Assembly (NCBI GenBank): GCA_030407505.1
Contig: JASDDH010000002.1
Coordinates: 62,001-126,000 of the forward strand
Direction of reading: 5' to 3'
Origin: Planococcus sp. APC 4015
GTDB lineage: Bacteria; Actinomycetota; Actinomycetes; Actinomycetales; Microbacteriaceae
DNA: 64,000 bases
Part shown: one piece after another, positions 10,367 to 19,228 of the stretch
Layout: every line of letters starts with the position of its first letter
Position numbering within the stretch: position 1 is the first letter of the stretch
Notes under the pieces: model-generated
Databases searched by the model: none
What the model was told of the DNA's origin: nothing
What the model saw: the letters and a program-made list of their open reading frames with translations, nothing else
Made by a program: the position numbers and the translations under genes

Positions 10367-10388
10367 GGTGTCTCGGGTCGGTCGGGTG

Positions 10389-11417
<1,029 letters not shown>

Positions 11418-11577
11418 GAGTGCTCCTGACTGAGGACGGCTGTTCGCTTCTCTCAGACTCTAGCGAAGCGACGGCCACGCGACAGGATCCCGGTGTCACC
11501 GAAAGAACCGGCATTCCTTCACGCTCACGCGGCGTGAAACTCCGTTCCGGATGCCGCGGGCTGGCTAGGCTGACCCC

Positions 11578-12567
11578 ATGGTGAGTCTTAGCGCCGACAT
11601 GAGTCCGCTGCATCCTGATCGCAACCTCGCACTCGAACTCGTTCGTGCGACCGAAGCCGCGGCCATCCGCGCCGTGCCGTTCATCGGTCGGGGCCGCAAG
11701 GAGGATGCCGACGCCGCCGCCGTCGACGCGATGCGCGCGTTCTTCACGACCGTCAACTTCGACGGGACGATCGTGATCGGCGAGGGCGAGAAGGACGAAG
11801 CCCCGATGCTGTTCAACGGCGAACGCGTGGGCAACGGTCGCGGTCCGAAGGCCGACGTGGCCGTCGACCCGATCGACGGCACGTCGCTCACGGCGGCCGG
11901 TCGCAACAACGCGCTGTCGGTCATCGCCGTCTCCGATCAGGGCACGATGCTCGACGCGTCGACGGTGTTCTACATGGACAAGCTCGTCACCGGCCCCGCC
12001 GGCGTGGGCGTCGTCGACATCCGCCTCCCCATCGGCGAGAACATCCGGCTGCTGGCGAAGGCCCTCGGCAAGCCCGTCGACGAGCTCGTCGTCTCGGTGC
12101 TGCACCGCCCGCGTCACGATCGTCTGATCGAGGAGATCCGCGAGGCCGGTGCCGGAACGCGCCTCATGAGCGACGGCGACGTCGCCGGCGGCATCAACGC
12201 CGCCCGGCACAACGCCCGCACCGACATGTGCGTCGGCGTCGGCGGCAGCCCTGAGGGAATCGTCACGGCGTGCGCGATCAAGGCGCTGGGCGGGCACATC
12301 CAGGGTCGTCTGTGGGCGCGGGACGACGACGAGAAGCAGCGGGGCGTCGACGCCGGGCTCAAGCTCGACGACTACGTCTACGAGGCCGACGAGCTCGTGC
12401 GCGGCGACAACACGATCTTCGTCGCGACCGGGGTCACCGAGGGTCAGCTCGTGGCCGGCGTCCGTCGCGAGGGCGAGTACCTCTACACCGAGAGCGTCGT
12501 GCTGCGCGGACGGTCCGGCACCCTGCGTCGCATCTCGTCCGAGCACCTCGTCTCGAAGTGGCTGTGA
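11578..12567 (+). CDS. glpX: Class II fructose-1,6-bisphosphatase
   Basis: 329 residues. It removes the 1-phosphate from fructose 1,6-bisphosphate in gluconeogenesis; the GlpX type is common in actinobacteria. Metal and phosphate motifs are IGEGEKDEAPML, VAVDPIDGTSLTAAGR and LMSDGDVAGGI, with GVGGSPEGIVTA further on. The ATG is six bases behind TAGGCT (11566-11571), so it looks leaderless; a second in-frame ATG 18 bases downstream is possible. Confidence 0.96.
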   Translation: MVSLSADMSPLHPDRNLALELVRATEAAAIRAVPFIGRGRKEDADAAAVDAMRAFFTTVNFDGTIVIGEGEKDEAPMLFNGERVGNGRGPKADVAVDPIDGTSLTAAGRNNALSVIAVSDQGTMLDASTVFYMDKLVTGPAGVGVVDIRLPIGENIRLLAKALGKPVDELVVSVLHRPRHDRLIEEIREAGAGTRLMSDGDVAGGINAARHNARTDMCVGVGGSPEGIVTACAIKALGGHIQGRLWARDDDEKQRGVDAGLKLDDYVYEADELVRGDNTIFVATGVTEGQLVAGVRREGEYLYTESVVLRGRSGTLRRISSEHLVSKWL

Positions 12568-12663
12568 CGCGCCCCTGAGGCTTCACGCCTGTTGCCCGCG
12601 TGACGGATGTTGCTCGTGCGACTGACGTGACGGTCAATCCTCGGCTTTCGGTGTGCCGTCTGG

Positions 12664-12669
12664 CAGAAT
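12664..12669 (+). promoter_or_regulatory. -10 box for the small membrane protein gene
   Basis: CAGAAT at 12664-12669 would place transcription start near 12677, about 47 bases before the ATG at 12724, which has its own GGGAGG ribosome site. The preceding 12568-12663 contains no gene; TGAC-N6-GTCA is the only symmetry I see there. Confidence 0.35.
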
Positions 12670-12723
12670 CGAAACGGTGTCAGCGTCGACATGTCGCTGT
12701 TCCACCACTCGGGGAGGCTCTCG

Positions 12724-12933
12724 ATGTCACCACAGCCCGGCGCCACCGGTCCGCAGACCGGCGCCCACGCGGTCGTCGCCGACGCGATCGACCCCGCCCG
12801 CCGACCGGATGTGCTCCTGCGCGTCCGACGCGACGAGGGCCATGAGATCAGCGCGTGGTGGATGATCGGCGCGTTCGTGCTCGTGTCGACCGCCGTCATC
12901 GCCCTGCTGAGCTTCGTCCCCGGCGGCGCCTGA
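12724..12933 (+). CDS. Small single-span membrane protein, unknown
   Basis: 69 residues. I chose the ATG at 12724 because GGGAGG lies six bases upstream; an earlier in-frame ATG at 12691 has no such site. A hydrophilic N-terminus is followed by one helix near the C-terminus (MIGAFVLVSTAVIALLSFV). The last residues are PGGA. It converges with rmuC, leaving three bases between the stop codons. I do not recognise the family. Confidence 0.65.
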   Translation: MSPQPGATGPQTGAHAVVADAIDPARRPDVLLRVRRDEGHEISAWWMIGAFVLVSTAVIALLSFVPGGA

Positions 12934-12936
12934 CAC

Positions 12937-14316
12937 TCACGATGCTCGGCCGTCGAGGCCGATGCGCTCGCGGAGATCGCCGACGTCCGCGGCGAGCTCG
13001 CCCTCGTCGGATGAGGAGCCTGCGTCTGCGTCGAGGTCCGCGTCGTCCGGCGCGGACCGGGCCGATTCATCCTGGTTCCGTTCCGCATCGGCGAGCGCGT
13101 CGAGCAGTTCGGGGGCGGTGAGTCGCCTCGGCGCCTTGTCGATCGCCGCGGGCGCGGTCACGGCATCCAGCTTCGTGTCGTCGATGCCGGGGAAGCGCCT
13201 GGCCGTCACGAAGACGCGCGATTCGAGGGACCCGGTGAACCTGTTGTAGGTGTCGACGGTGCGCTCGATCGCGCGCCGCAGGTCGTCGGCGTGGCCGGCC
13301 AGCGAGCCGAGCCGCTCGTACAGCTGGTTGCCGAGATCGAACAGCGCCCTGGCTTCTTGCGACACGTCCTGCTGCGTCCAGGTGTACGCGACCGTCTTGA
13401 GCACGGCCCAGAGATTGACCGGCGACGCGAGCGCCACGCGCTTGCTGAACGCGTAGTCCAGGAGCGAGGGGTCTTCCTCGAGGGCCGCGGCGAGGAGGGA
13501 CTCGCTCGGCACGAAGCAGACGACGAACTCGGGGCTCGACGAGAGCCCCGCCCAGTAGGTCTTCTTCGCGAGGGCGTCGATGTGGGCGCGCACGGCCTTG
13601 ACGTGACGGTCGAGCAGCGTGCGGCGGCGCGCGGCCTCGGCTCCGGTGGCCGTGAAGGGGATCGCACTCGCCTCGAGGTAGGCATCGAGCGGAACCTTGG
13701 CGTCGACGGCGATCGCCTTGTCGCCGGGCAGCCTGATCACCATGTCGGGTCGGCCGGCACCGGCATCCGTTTCGATCGAGGACTGCAGATCGAAGTCGAC
13801 GAAGCGGGTGAGGCCCGCCGCCTCGACGACCCTGCGCAGCTGCGTCTCGCCCCAGACGCCTCTCGTGCTTCCCGAACGCAGGGCACCGGCGAGCGACTCG
13901 GTGGTCGCGCGGAGCGCCTCGTCGGACTCGTGCGCCTGACGCAGCTGCTCGGCCAGGGCGCCGAACTGCGCGCGCCGCTCGCGCTCGAGCTCGTCGACCT
14001 TGCCGCGCATCGCCGACAGCGACTCCTGAACGGGGGCGAGGGCCCTCAGCACCGTCTGCTCCCGCCGCTCGCGCTCCTCGCGCTGCGCCTGGTCGGACCG
14101 CGCCTGTGCGGCGAGTTCTCGGTACAGCACCTGCTGGTGGTCGAGCTGAGCCTGCACGCCCTGACGGGCGGCATCCACTCCCGCCAGGCGGGCTCGCAGC
14201 TCGGATTCGGACCGCGCCGAGCGCGTCGCTCCGCGTGCGAGCCCCGCAGTCCAGCCCGCGAGCGCGCCGAGGGCGAGGCAGCCGATGACGATCAGCGAAA
14301 CGGTGAGTGCGTCCAT
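12937..14316 (-). CDS. rmuC: DNA recombination protein RmuC
   Basis: 459 residues from ATG 14316. A membrane helix at the N-terminus (VSLIVIGCLALGALAGWTAG) is followed by a long coiled coil (about 30-150) and the RmuC nuclease-like core with TRGVWGETQLRRVVE, DMVIRLPGDKAIAVDAKVPL and FVVCFVPSESLL. The acidic C-terminal tail is extra. RmuC limits inversions at short inverted repeats, a role to bear in mind in a window with so many palindromes. The larger open frame upstream is not part of it. Confidence 0.92.
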   Translation of the reverse strand: MDALTVSLIVIGCLALGALAGWTAGLARGATRSARSESELRARLAGVDAARQGVQAQLDHQQVLYRELAAQARSDQAQREERERREQTVLRALAPVQESLSAMRGKVDELERERRAQFGALAEQLRQAHESDEALRATTESLAGALRSGSTRGVWGETQLRRVVEAAGLTRFVDFDLQSSIETDAGAGRPDMVIRLPGDKAIAVDAKVPLDAYLEASAIPFTATGAEAARRRTLLDRHVKAVRAHIDALAKKTYWAGLSSSPEFVVCFVPSESLLAAALEEDPSLLDYAFSKRVALASPVNLWAVLKTVAYTWTQQDVSQEARALFDLGNQLYERLGSLAGHADDLRRAIERTVDTYNRFTGSLESRVFVTARRFPGIDDTKLDAVTAPAAIDKAPRRLTAPELLDALADAERNQDESARSAPDDADLDADAGSSSDEGELAADVGDLRERIGLDGRAS

Positions 14317-14492
14317 GGGATCAGGATGCCGGGGGCCCCCGACATCCTGTATCGCCGCGCGCGGAGGATGGCGGCCGGGCGTGTTCGGCGATGCGGAGAT
14401 CGTGGCCGACACCCCGGGTGGCGGCATCCGTCGGCGGCGTGTCGGCACAGAACTCCGCGGTCGCCTGCGTCGCGAGCGTCGCGAAGGACTCG

Positions 14493-15095
14493 CTACGCGG
14501 CGAAGGTCGTCGCGGCGGGTGCTGCGGCGACGGCGATCTGCGAGACGCGCGTTCCGGTGCCCAGGGCGAGGGCGTCGAGATCGTCGGCGCCCGTGCGTCG
14601 GGCTGCGTCGATCATGACGTGCGCGCACGCGAGCGCGTCGGCGGTGGCGTTGTGATGCGGGAAGTCCGGGAACCCCGCCTCGGCCGCCACGAACGGCAGC
14701 CGGTACGACTCGAGCTTGTACACGCTGCGCGCGACCTGCAGGCTGCACGCATAGCGGTACGGAGGGTAGTCGTCGCCGGTCGCCTCGCACGCGCGTTTGA
14801 GCACAGCCATGTCGAAGCCGGCGTTGTGGGCGACGAGGATGTCGGCGCCGGCGAAGGCCGCGAGATCGCCGAGCTGCTCGGTCCAGCTCTTCGCGCCGAC
14901 GACGTCTTCGGCGCGGATCCCGTGGATGCGCGTGTTCAGTTCGAAGAACGCGTCGTGGCCGGCAGGCGGACGGATGAGCCACCCGGCCTTCGCGACGATC
15001 CGTCCGGCGCGCACGCGCACGAGGCCGACGGCGCAGGCTGAGGCGTTGCTGGAGTTCGCCGTCTCGAAGTCGATGGCGGTGAAGTCCAGGGGCAC
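14493..15095 (-). CDS. DEDDh 3'-5' exonuclease (DnaQ-like)
   Basis: 200 residues. Exo I Asp and Glu are in TAIDFETANSS, Exo II Asp in VAHNAGFDMAVL, and the Exo III His and Asp in HHNATADALACA. It resembles the epsilon-like exonucleases that act in DNA repair or RNA turnover, without a polymerase domain. The 176 bases between it and rmuC hold no gene that I can support. It is divergent from the methyltransferase gene. Confidence 0.87.
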   Translation of the reverse strand: MPLDFTAIDFETANSSNASACAVGLVRVRAGRIVAKAGWLIRPPAGHDAFFELNTRIHGIRAEDVVGAKSWTEQLGDLAAFAGADILVAHNAGFDMAVLKRACEATGDDYPPYRYACSLQVARSVYKLESYRLPFVAAEAGFPDFPHHNATADALACAHVMIDAARRTGADDLDALALGTGTRVSQIAVAAAPAATTFAA

Positions 15096-15154
15096 CGTTC
15101 CACTGTCGCCCGGGCCTCCGCGCAGTGCGCGGAGGCGCGCCGTAGGGTGGTCGC

Positions 15155-15904
15155 ATGGCGAGTCGCGACGAGATGTCGACCTCTTTCGGCGCTGCGGCGG
15201 CGGCCTACGAAGCGGGCCGCCCCGACTATCCGCTCGAGGCGGTGCAGTGGCTGCTGGCGCCCGCGGGACCCTCGCCGCGTGTCGTCGACGTCGGGGCAGG
15301 CACCGGAAAGCTCACCCGCACCATCGTCCATGCCGGCGGCGAGGTCGTCGCGATCGACCCCGACCCGCAGATGCTCGCGACGCTGCGGACGGTGGTTCCC
15401 GGCGTACCCACGTTCGTGGGGTCGGCAGAGCGGATGCCGGTGCCCACGGCATCCGTCGACGCTGTTGTCCTCGGTCAGGCGTGGCACTGGGTCGATCCGG
15501 ATGCCGGTGCTCTCGAAAGCGCACGGGTCTTGCGGCCCGGGGGAGTGCTGGGGTTGATCTGGAACATCCGCGATGAGAGCGTGCCGTGGGTCGCGAGACT
15601 GACCGCGGCGATGAAGGGAAGTCATGCCGAGGAGATGCTCGCAGGTGACGGCGTGCGGGTCGGTGTCCCGTTCGGAGCGCTGGAGCGACGGATGTGGACG
15701 TGGTCGCGGACGCTCGATCGTGCGGCGCTGCTCGACATGGTCGCGTCCCGCAGCTACATCATCACGGCCGCTCCCGAGGATCGCGCGCGGATCCTCGCCG
15801 AGGTCGGCACCCTGTTCGACGAGAATCGCCGTGTTCGCGAGGACGGCGGTGAGGTCGTCGACCTGCCCTACCGCACGGAGGCGTTCCGCGCGGTGGCGCC
15901 CTGA
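15155..15904 (+). CDS. Class I SAM-dependent methyltransferase
   Basis: 249 residues. Motif I is VVDVGAGTGKLT, the acidic residue after strand 2 is in VVAIDPDPQML, and a methyltransferase-11 type core follows (SAERMPVPTASVDAVVLGQAWHW written in part: GQAWHW). The substrate is unknown. The ATG lies six bases after TAGGGT (15143-15148), pointing to a leaderless mRNA. The repeat cluster begins shortly after the stop. Confidence 0.85.
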   Translation: MASRDEMSTSFGAAAAAYEAGRPDYPLEAVQWLLAPAGPSPRVVDVGAGTGKLTRTIVHAGGEVVAIDPDPQMLATLRTVVPGVPTFVGSAERMPVPTASVDAVVLGQAWHWVDPDAGALESARVLRPGGVLGLIWNIRDESVPWVARLTAAMKGSHAEEMLAGDGVRVGVPFGALERRMWTWSRTLDRAALLDMVASRSYIITAAPEDRARILAEVGTLFDENRRVREDGGEVVDLPYRTEAFRAVAP

Positions 15905-15928
15905 GCCCGCCCGGGGTCGTGAGGGAGC

Positions 15929-16062
15929 CCCGGTCCCTGAGCTTGTCCGCTCCCGTCCCTGAGCTGTCCGCCCCGGTCCCTGAGCCGGTCCACCCCGGTC
16001 CCTGAGCCGGTCCACCCCGGTCCCTGAGCCGGTCCACCCCGGTCCCTGAGCCTGTCGAAGGG
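15929..16062. repeat. Tandem array of the GGTCCCTGAGC dispersed repeat
   Basis: Three perfect 22-base units (CCCCGGTCCCTGAGCCGGTC plus CA) occupy 15971-16036. Diverged copies lie upstream from 15929, and a terminal copy at 16037-16062 ends CCTGTCGAAGGG. Related copies occur at 45249-45354, 48164-48185 and 53504-53562. The array fills the gap between the methyltransferase gene and ychF. Confidence 0.9.
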
Positions 16063-16094
16063 TCGCACGCCCCCGCCACGTAGACTTGACGCCC

Positions 16095-17168
16095 GTGGCT
16101 CTCACTATCGGCATCGTCGGCCTGCCCAACGTCGGCAAGTCCACCCTCTTCAACGCCCTGACCAAGAATCAGGTGCTCGCGGCGAACTATCCGTTCGCGA
16201 CGATCGAACCGAACATGGGTGTCGTGAACCTGCCCGACCCGCGACTGGAGAAGCTGGCCGAGGTCTTCCACTCGGAGCGGATCCTGCCCGCCGCGGTGTC
16301 GTTCGTCGACATCGCCGGCATCGTGCGCGGGGCATCGGAGGGAGAGGGACTCGGCAACAAGTTCCTCGCCAACATCCGTGAGGCGGATGCCATCGCGCAG
16401 GTCGTGCGCGGCTTCACCGACGCCGATGTGGTGCACGTCGAGGGCGGCGTGAATCCGAAGAACGATCTCGAGACGATCAACGCGGAGTTGCAGCTCGCCG
16501 ACCTCGAGACGCTCGAGAAGGCGATCACGCGCTACGAGAAAGAGGTCAAGGGTCGCAAGCTCGACCCCTCGGTCCTCGCCACGGCTGTGGAGGCGCGCGA
16601 TGCGCTGCAGCGTGGGGAGCTCCTGTCGGCCTCGAAGATCGATCTCGCGCCGATCAAGGAGCTCGGTCTGCTCACCGCGAAGCCGTTCATCTTCGTCTTC
16701 AATGTCGATGAGGCCGTGCTGACGGATGCCGCGGCCCTCGCCTCCCTCGCAGAGCTCGTCGCCCCGGCCCAGGCCGTTTTCCTCGACGCGAAGATCGAGT
16801 CGGAGCTCATCGACCTCGACCCCGCGGACGCCGCTGAACTCCTGGCATCCACCGGTCAGGAGGAGTCGGGTCTCACTCAGCTCGCCCGCATCGGCTTCGC
16901 CACGCTCGGCCTGCAGACCTACCTCACCGCCGGGCCGAAGGAGGCTCGCGCGTGGACTATCCCGCAGGGTGCGAAGGCGCCGCAGGCGGCGGGCGTCATC
17001 CACACCGACTTCGAGAAGGGCTTCATCAAGGCCGAGGTCATCTCGTTCGACGATTTGATCGCGACCGGATCCGTCGTCGAGGCCCGAGCCAAGGGCAAGG
17101 CGCGCCTCGAGGGCAAGGACTACGTCATGCAGGACGGCGACGTCGTGGAGTTCCGCTTCAACGTCTAG
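16095..17168 (+). CDS. ychF: Redox-regulated ATPase YchF
   Basis: 357 residues. An OBG-family P-loop protein with G1 GLPNVGKSTLFNALT and G3 DIAGIVRGASEGEGLGN, a coiled-coil insertion, and the C-terminal TGS domain ending DGDVVEFRFNV. The G4 site reads NVDE where NKxD is usual, the known basis of ATP preference in YchF. It binds ribosomes and is linked to translation and stress response. GTG 16095 is eight bases behind TAGACT (16081-16086). Confidence 0.95.
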   Translation: MALTIGIVGLPNVGKSTLFNALTKNQVLAANYPFATIEPNMGVVNLPDPRLEKLAEVFHSERILPAAVSFVDIAGIVRGASEGEGLGNKFLANIREADAIAQVVRGFTDADVVHVEGGVNPKNDLETINAELQLADLETLEKAITRYEKEVKGRKLDPSVLATAVEARDALQRGELLSASKIDLAPIKELGLLTAKPFIFVFNVDEAVLTDAAALASLAELVAPAQAVFLDAKIESELIDLDPADAAELLASTGQEESGLTQLARIGFATLGLQTYLTAGPKEARAWTIPQGAKAPQAAGVIHTDFEKGFIKAEVISFDDLIATGSVVEARAKGKARLEGKDYVMQDGDVVEFRFNV

Positions 17169-17672
17169 TCAGTCGACTGCCGTCTCAGGTTCTGTGAGCG
17201 CGGCGGCGTAGGCGCGCATCGAGCGCTGATACTGCGGCAAGGACTCGATCTGCGCCTCGATCGCGACGCGCAGTGCTTCGTCCTTCCGGCCCGCGCTGTG
17301 CAACGTCAGAGCGAGCACGACGCGAGGTGCGGTCCCCGTCGATTCGTGGATCGGAGCGGCGCTCAGGACAGCGATGGCTTCGTCGAGTCGGCCGAGGTTG
17401 CGCAGGGTCGACCCGTACTGCACCGCGAGTCGAGCGTGCCGGGCCTCGTCGAGGCCGAGTTCGAGCGCGCGCTCGTACTCGGCGCCCGCCTCCGCTTCGA
17501 ATCCCATCGAGTCGTAGGCGCCCGCGAGCTCGAACGCGCTGCGGCCGTCGCTCGCGGGGCATGACGCGGCCAGGTCCTGCATGGCACTGACGGCTTCGGC
17601 GGGGCTGAGGGAGTCGAGTCGCTCCCAGAGGTCGGTGACGGAAGCTTCCCATCGATCGAGGTCTGCAGGCAT
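17169..17672 (-). CDS. TPR-like protein
   Basis: 167 residues from ATG 17672. Helical repeats resemble tetratricopeptide units: AFELAGAYDSMGFEAEAGAE, AVQYGSTLRNLGRLDEAIAV and ALTLHSAGRKDEALRVAIEA. It is probably a cytosolic protein-protein interaction scaffold; the partner is unknown. A GTG at 17702 in the same frame is possible but has no ribosome site. It converges with ychF with no gap. Confidence 0.75.
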   Translation of the reverse strand: MPADLDRWEASVTDLWERLDSLSPAEAVSAMQDLAASCPASDGRSAFELAGAYDSMGFEAEAGAEYERALELGLDEARHARLAVQYGSTLRNLGRLDEAIAVLSAAPIHESTGTAPRVVLALTLHSAGRKDEALRVAIEAQIESLPQYQRSMRAYAAALTEPETAVD

Positions 17673-17830
17673 GGAACTCAGCTTGCCAGGCGGCGACGTC
17701 ACGAACCTCCAGAGAGCCGTCGTGAGCCCGGGGGAAGACCTGTCGCTTCACCGGGAGTGCGCGCCGGTCGATTCTTCTTCCGTGGCCCGTCACGCATGTG
17801 TCGCACCGGAGCCTCAGCTAGCGTCGAATC

Positions 17831-18487
17831 ATGCTTTCGTTCGGAAATCGAGTGACATTCGCCAGCAGCCTGGCCATCGCGCTCGCTCTGCTGACCGGGT
17901 GCGCTTCGACTCCCTCGGCGACGCCGACGACCCCCGCAGCGACGTCGCCGTCTGCGTCCGCACCCACGCCTACGCCCACCACCGGGGCAGCCGGCGCGGA
18001 GCCCGCGGAGTGGATCATCGACTTCGAAGGCGTGGGTCCCCTCACTATCGGCGGGTCGTCTGCGGCGGAACTGCCCGAGACGGCTCCGGCGTACACGGTG
18101 GATGCCTCGGGCACCTGCCCTAACCCGGCGACCTCCATCCTGCAGTCCGCGTCGAACCCGACGATCTGGGTGCAGGCCTCCGGCGAAGGCGCGGACGACA
18201 TCGCGCTGATCGCGGTGGGTGGGGACCTCCCGGAGAACGGCCGTGCGGACGGGTCGCCGCGGACGACGGAGGGTGTCGGCATCGGGTCGCCGCTCGCTGA
18301 AACCGAAGCCGCATACCCTGCCGGCACCGTCGAGAACGATCCGCAGGGCGATCTGATGCGGTTCGTCGTCAACGGGGAAGGGCCGACAGGCGAGCCGCGC
18401 TACCTCGTCTTCGACTTCTACGACGATGTCGTGCAGACGATCCTGATCCAGACATCCTCCGATGTCGTGAACGATTTCTGCGCCTGA
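17831..18487 (+). CDS. Lipoprotein of unknown function
   Basis: 218 residues. A signal peptide ends in the lipobox LLTGC (Cys about residue 24), followed by a Thr/Pro/Ser/Ala linker and a secreted domain containing VGPLTIGGSSAAELPE and VGIGSPLAETEAAYP. The second half resembles a repeated small domain. The ATG lies six bases behind TAGCGT (17819-17824). No function can be assigned. Confidence 0.78.
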   Translation: MLSFGNRVTFASSLAIALALLTGCASTPSATPTTPAATSPSASAPTPTPTTGAAGAEPAEWIIDFEGVGPLTIGGSSAAELPETAPAYTVDASGTCPNPATSILQSASNPTIWVQASGEGADDIALIAVGGDLPENGRADGSPRTTEGVGIGSPLAETEAAYPAGTVENDPQGDLMRFVVNGEGPTGEPRYLVFDFYDDVVQTILIQTSSDVVNDFCA

Positions 18488-18574
18488 TCCACGAGCGTCG
18501 GCGCCCGCATTCGAGGTCTCGCCGCGGCGGATAGAGTCGAAGGACGACCCGCCGCCGCGAGAGGATCCACGACT

Positions 18575-19141
18575 GTGACGGACATCCAGATTTTCGAACC
18601 CGATGCGCGGGCGATCCCGTATGTCGTCGAGGGCGAAGGACCCGTTCCGCTCGTGCTCATCTCGGAGCGCGGCCAAGACGCCCTCGGCGTCGTCGGGCAC
18701 TACCTCGCAGAAGAGGCAGGCTTCCACATCATCCGCGTCGGCTATCGGCGTGACGCCGAGGGTGCGCTTTCAGCGGCCGACCGGGCGGATGATGTCATCG
18801 CCGTGATCGACCATCTCGGGATCGACCACACCTGGTTCGGCGGGCACGGCTACGGGGGCACGGTCGCCCGAACCATCGTCGCGACGCACGCCGATCGGGC
18901 GAACGGGCTGCTGATGCTCGGAGTCGAGGACGAGGACATCCCGCTCGCGCCGGTCATCCCGGTGCTGATCGTGCAGGCGCCGGATGACGACGTCACCCCG
19001 CCTGTGAACGGTGAGCGTCTGCAGGCATTCGCGCCCGAGCGGGCGAGTATCAAGACCGTCGGCGGTGGCGGGCACTTCTTCCCCCAGGCTCACCCGATCG
19101 AGACGGCGGTCATCATCGAGGAGTATCTCGACTGGGACTGA
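18575..19141 (+). CDS. Alpha/beta-hydrolase-fold protein without the usual Ser nucleophile
   Basis: 188 residues from GTG 18575. The fold is suggested by PLVLISERGQDALGVVGHYL, IDHTWFGGHGYGG and a late VLIVQAPDDDVTPP. The nucleophile elbow that should read GxSxG is GHGYG, so the catalytic Ser is replaced by Gly. An acid (APDDD) and a His (GGGGHFF) remain. It may be a non-catalytic or altered member. A possible -10 TAGAGT lies at 18530-18535. Confidence 0.7.
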   Translation: MTDIQIFEPDARAIPYVVEGEGPVPLVLISERGQDALGVVGHYLAEEAGFHIIRVGYRRDAEGALSAADRADDVIAVIDHLGIDHTWFGGHGYGGTVARTIVATHADRANGLLMLGVEDEDIPLAPVIPVLIVQAPDDDVTPPVNGERLQAFAPERASIKTVGGGGHFFPQAHPIETAVIIEEYLDWD

Positions 19142-19228
19142 TGTCCCGCGCGTCGGCGCGGCCGGTGCCGCGATCTGGAAGTGAGGATGGCCAGCTGCCG
19201 TGAAAGCGCGCGGCCAGAACCCGTCGGG

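Noticed and set aside
12937..15156. One long minus-strand frame joining the exonuclease region to rmuC
   Set aside because: The RmuC homology begins at ATG 14316 with a proper membrane helix. The upstream part is out of frame with the exonuclease.
15929..16062. CRISPR-like array of 22-base repeats
   Set aside because: Units are contiguous without spacers and related copies are found inside genes; no cas genes are present.
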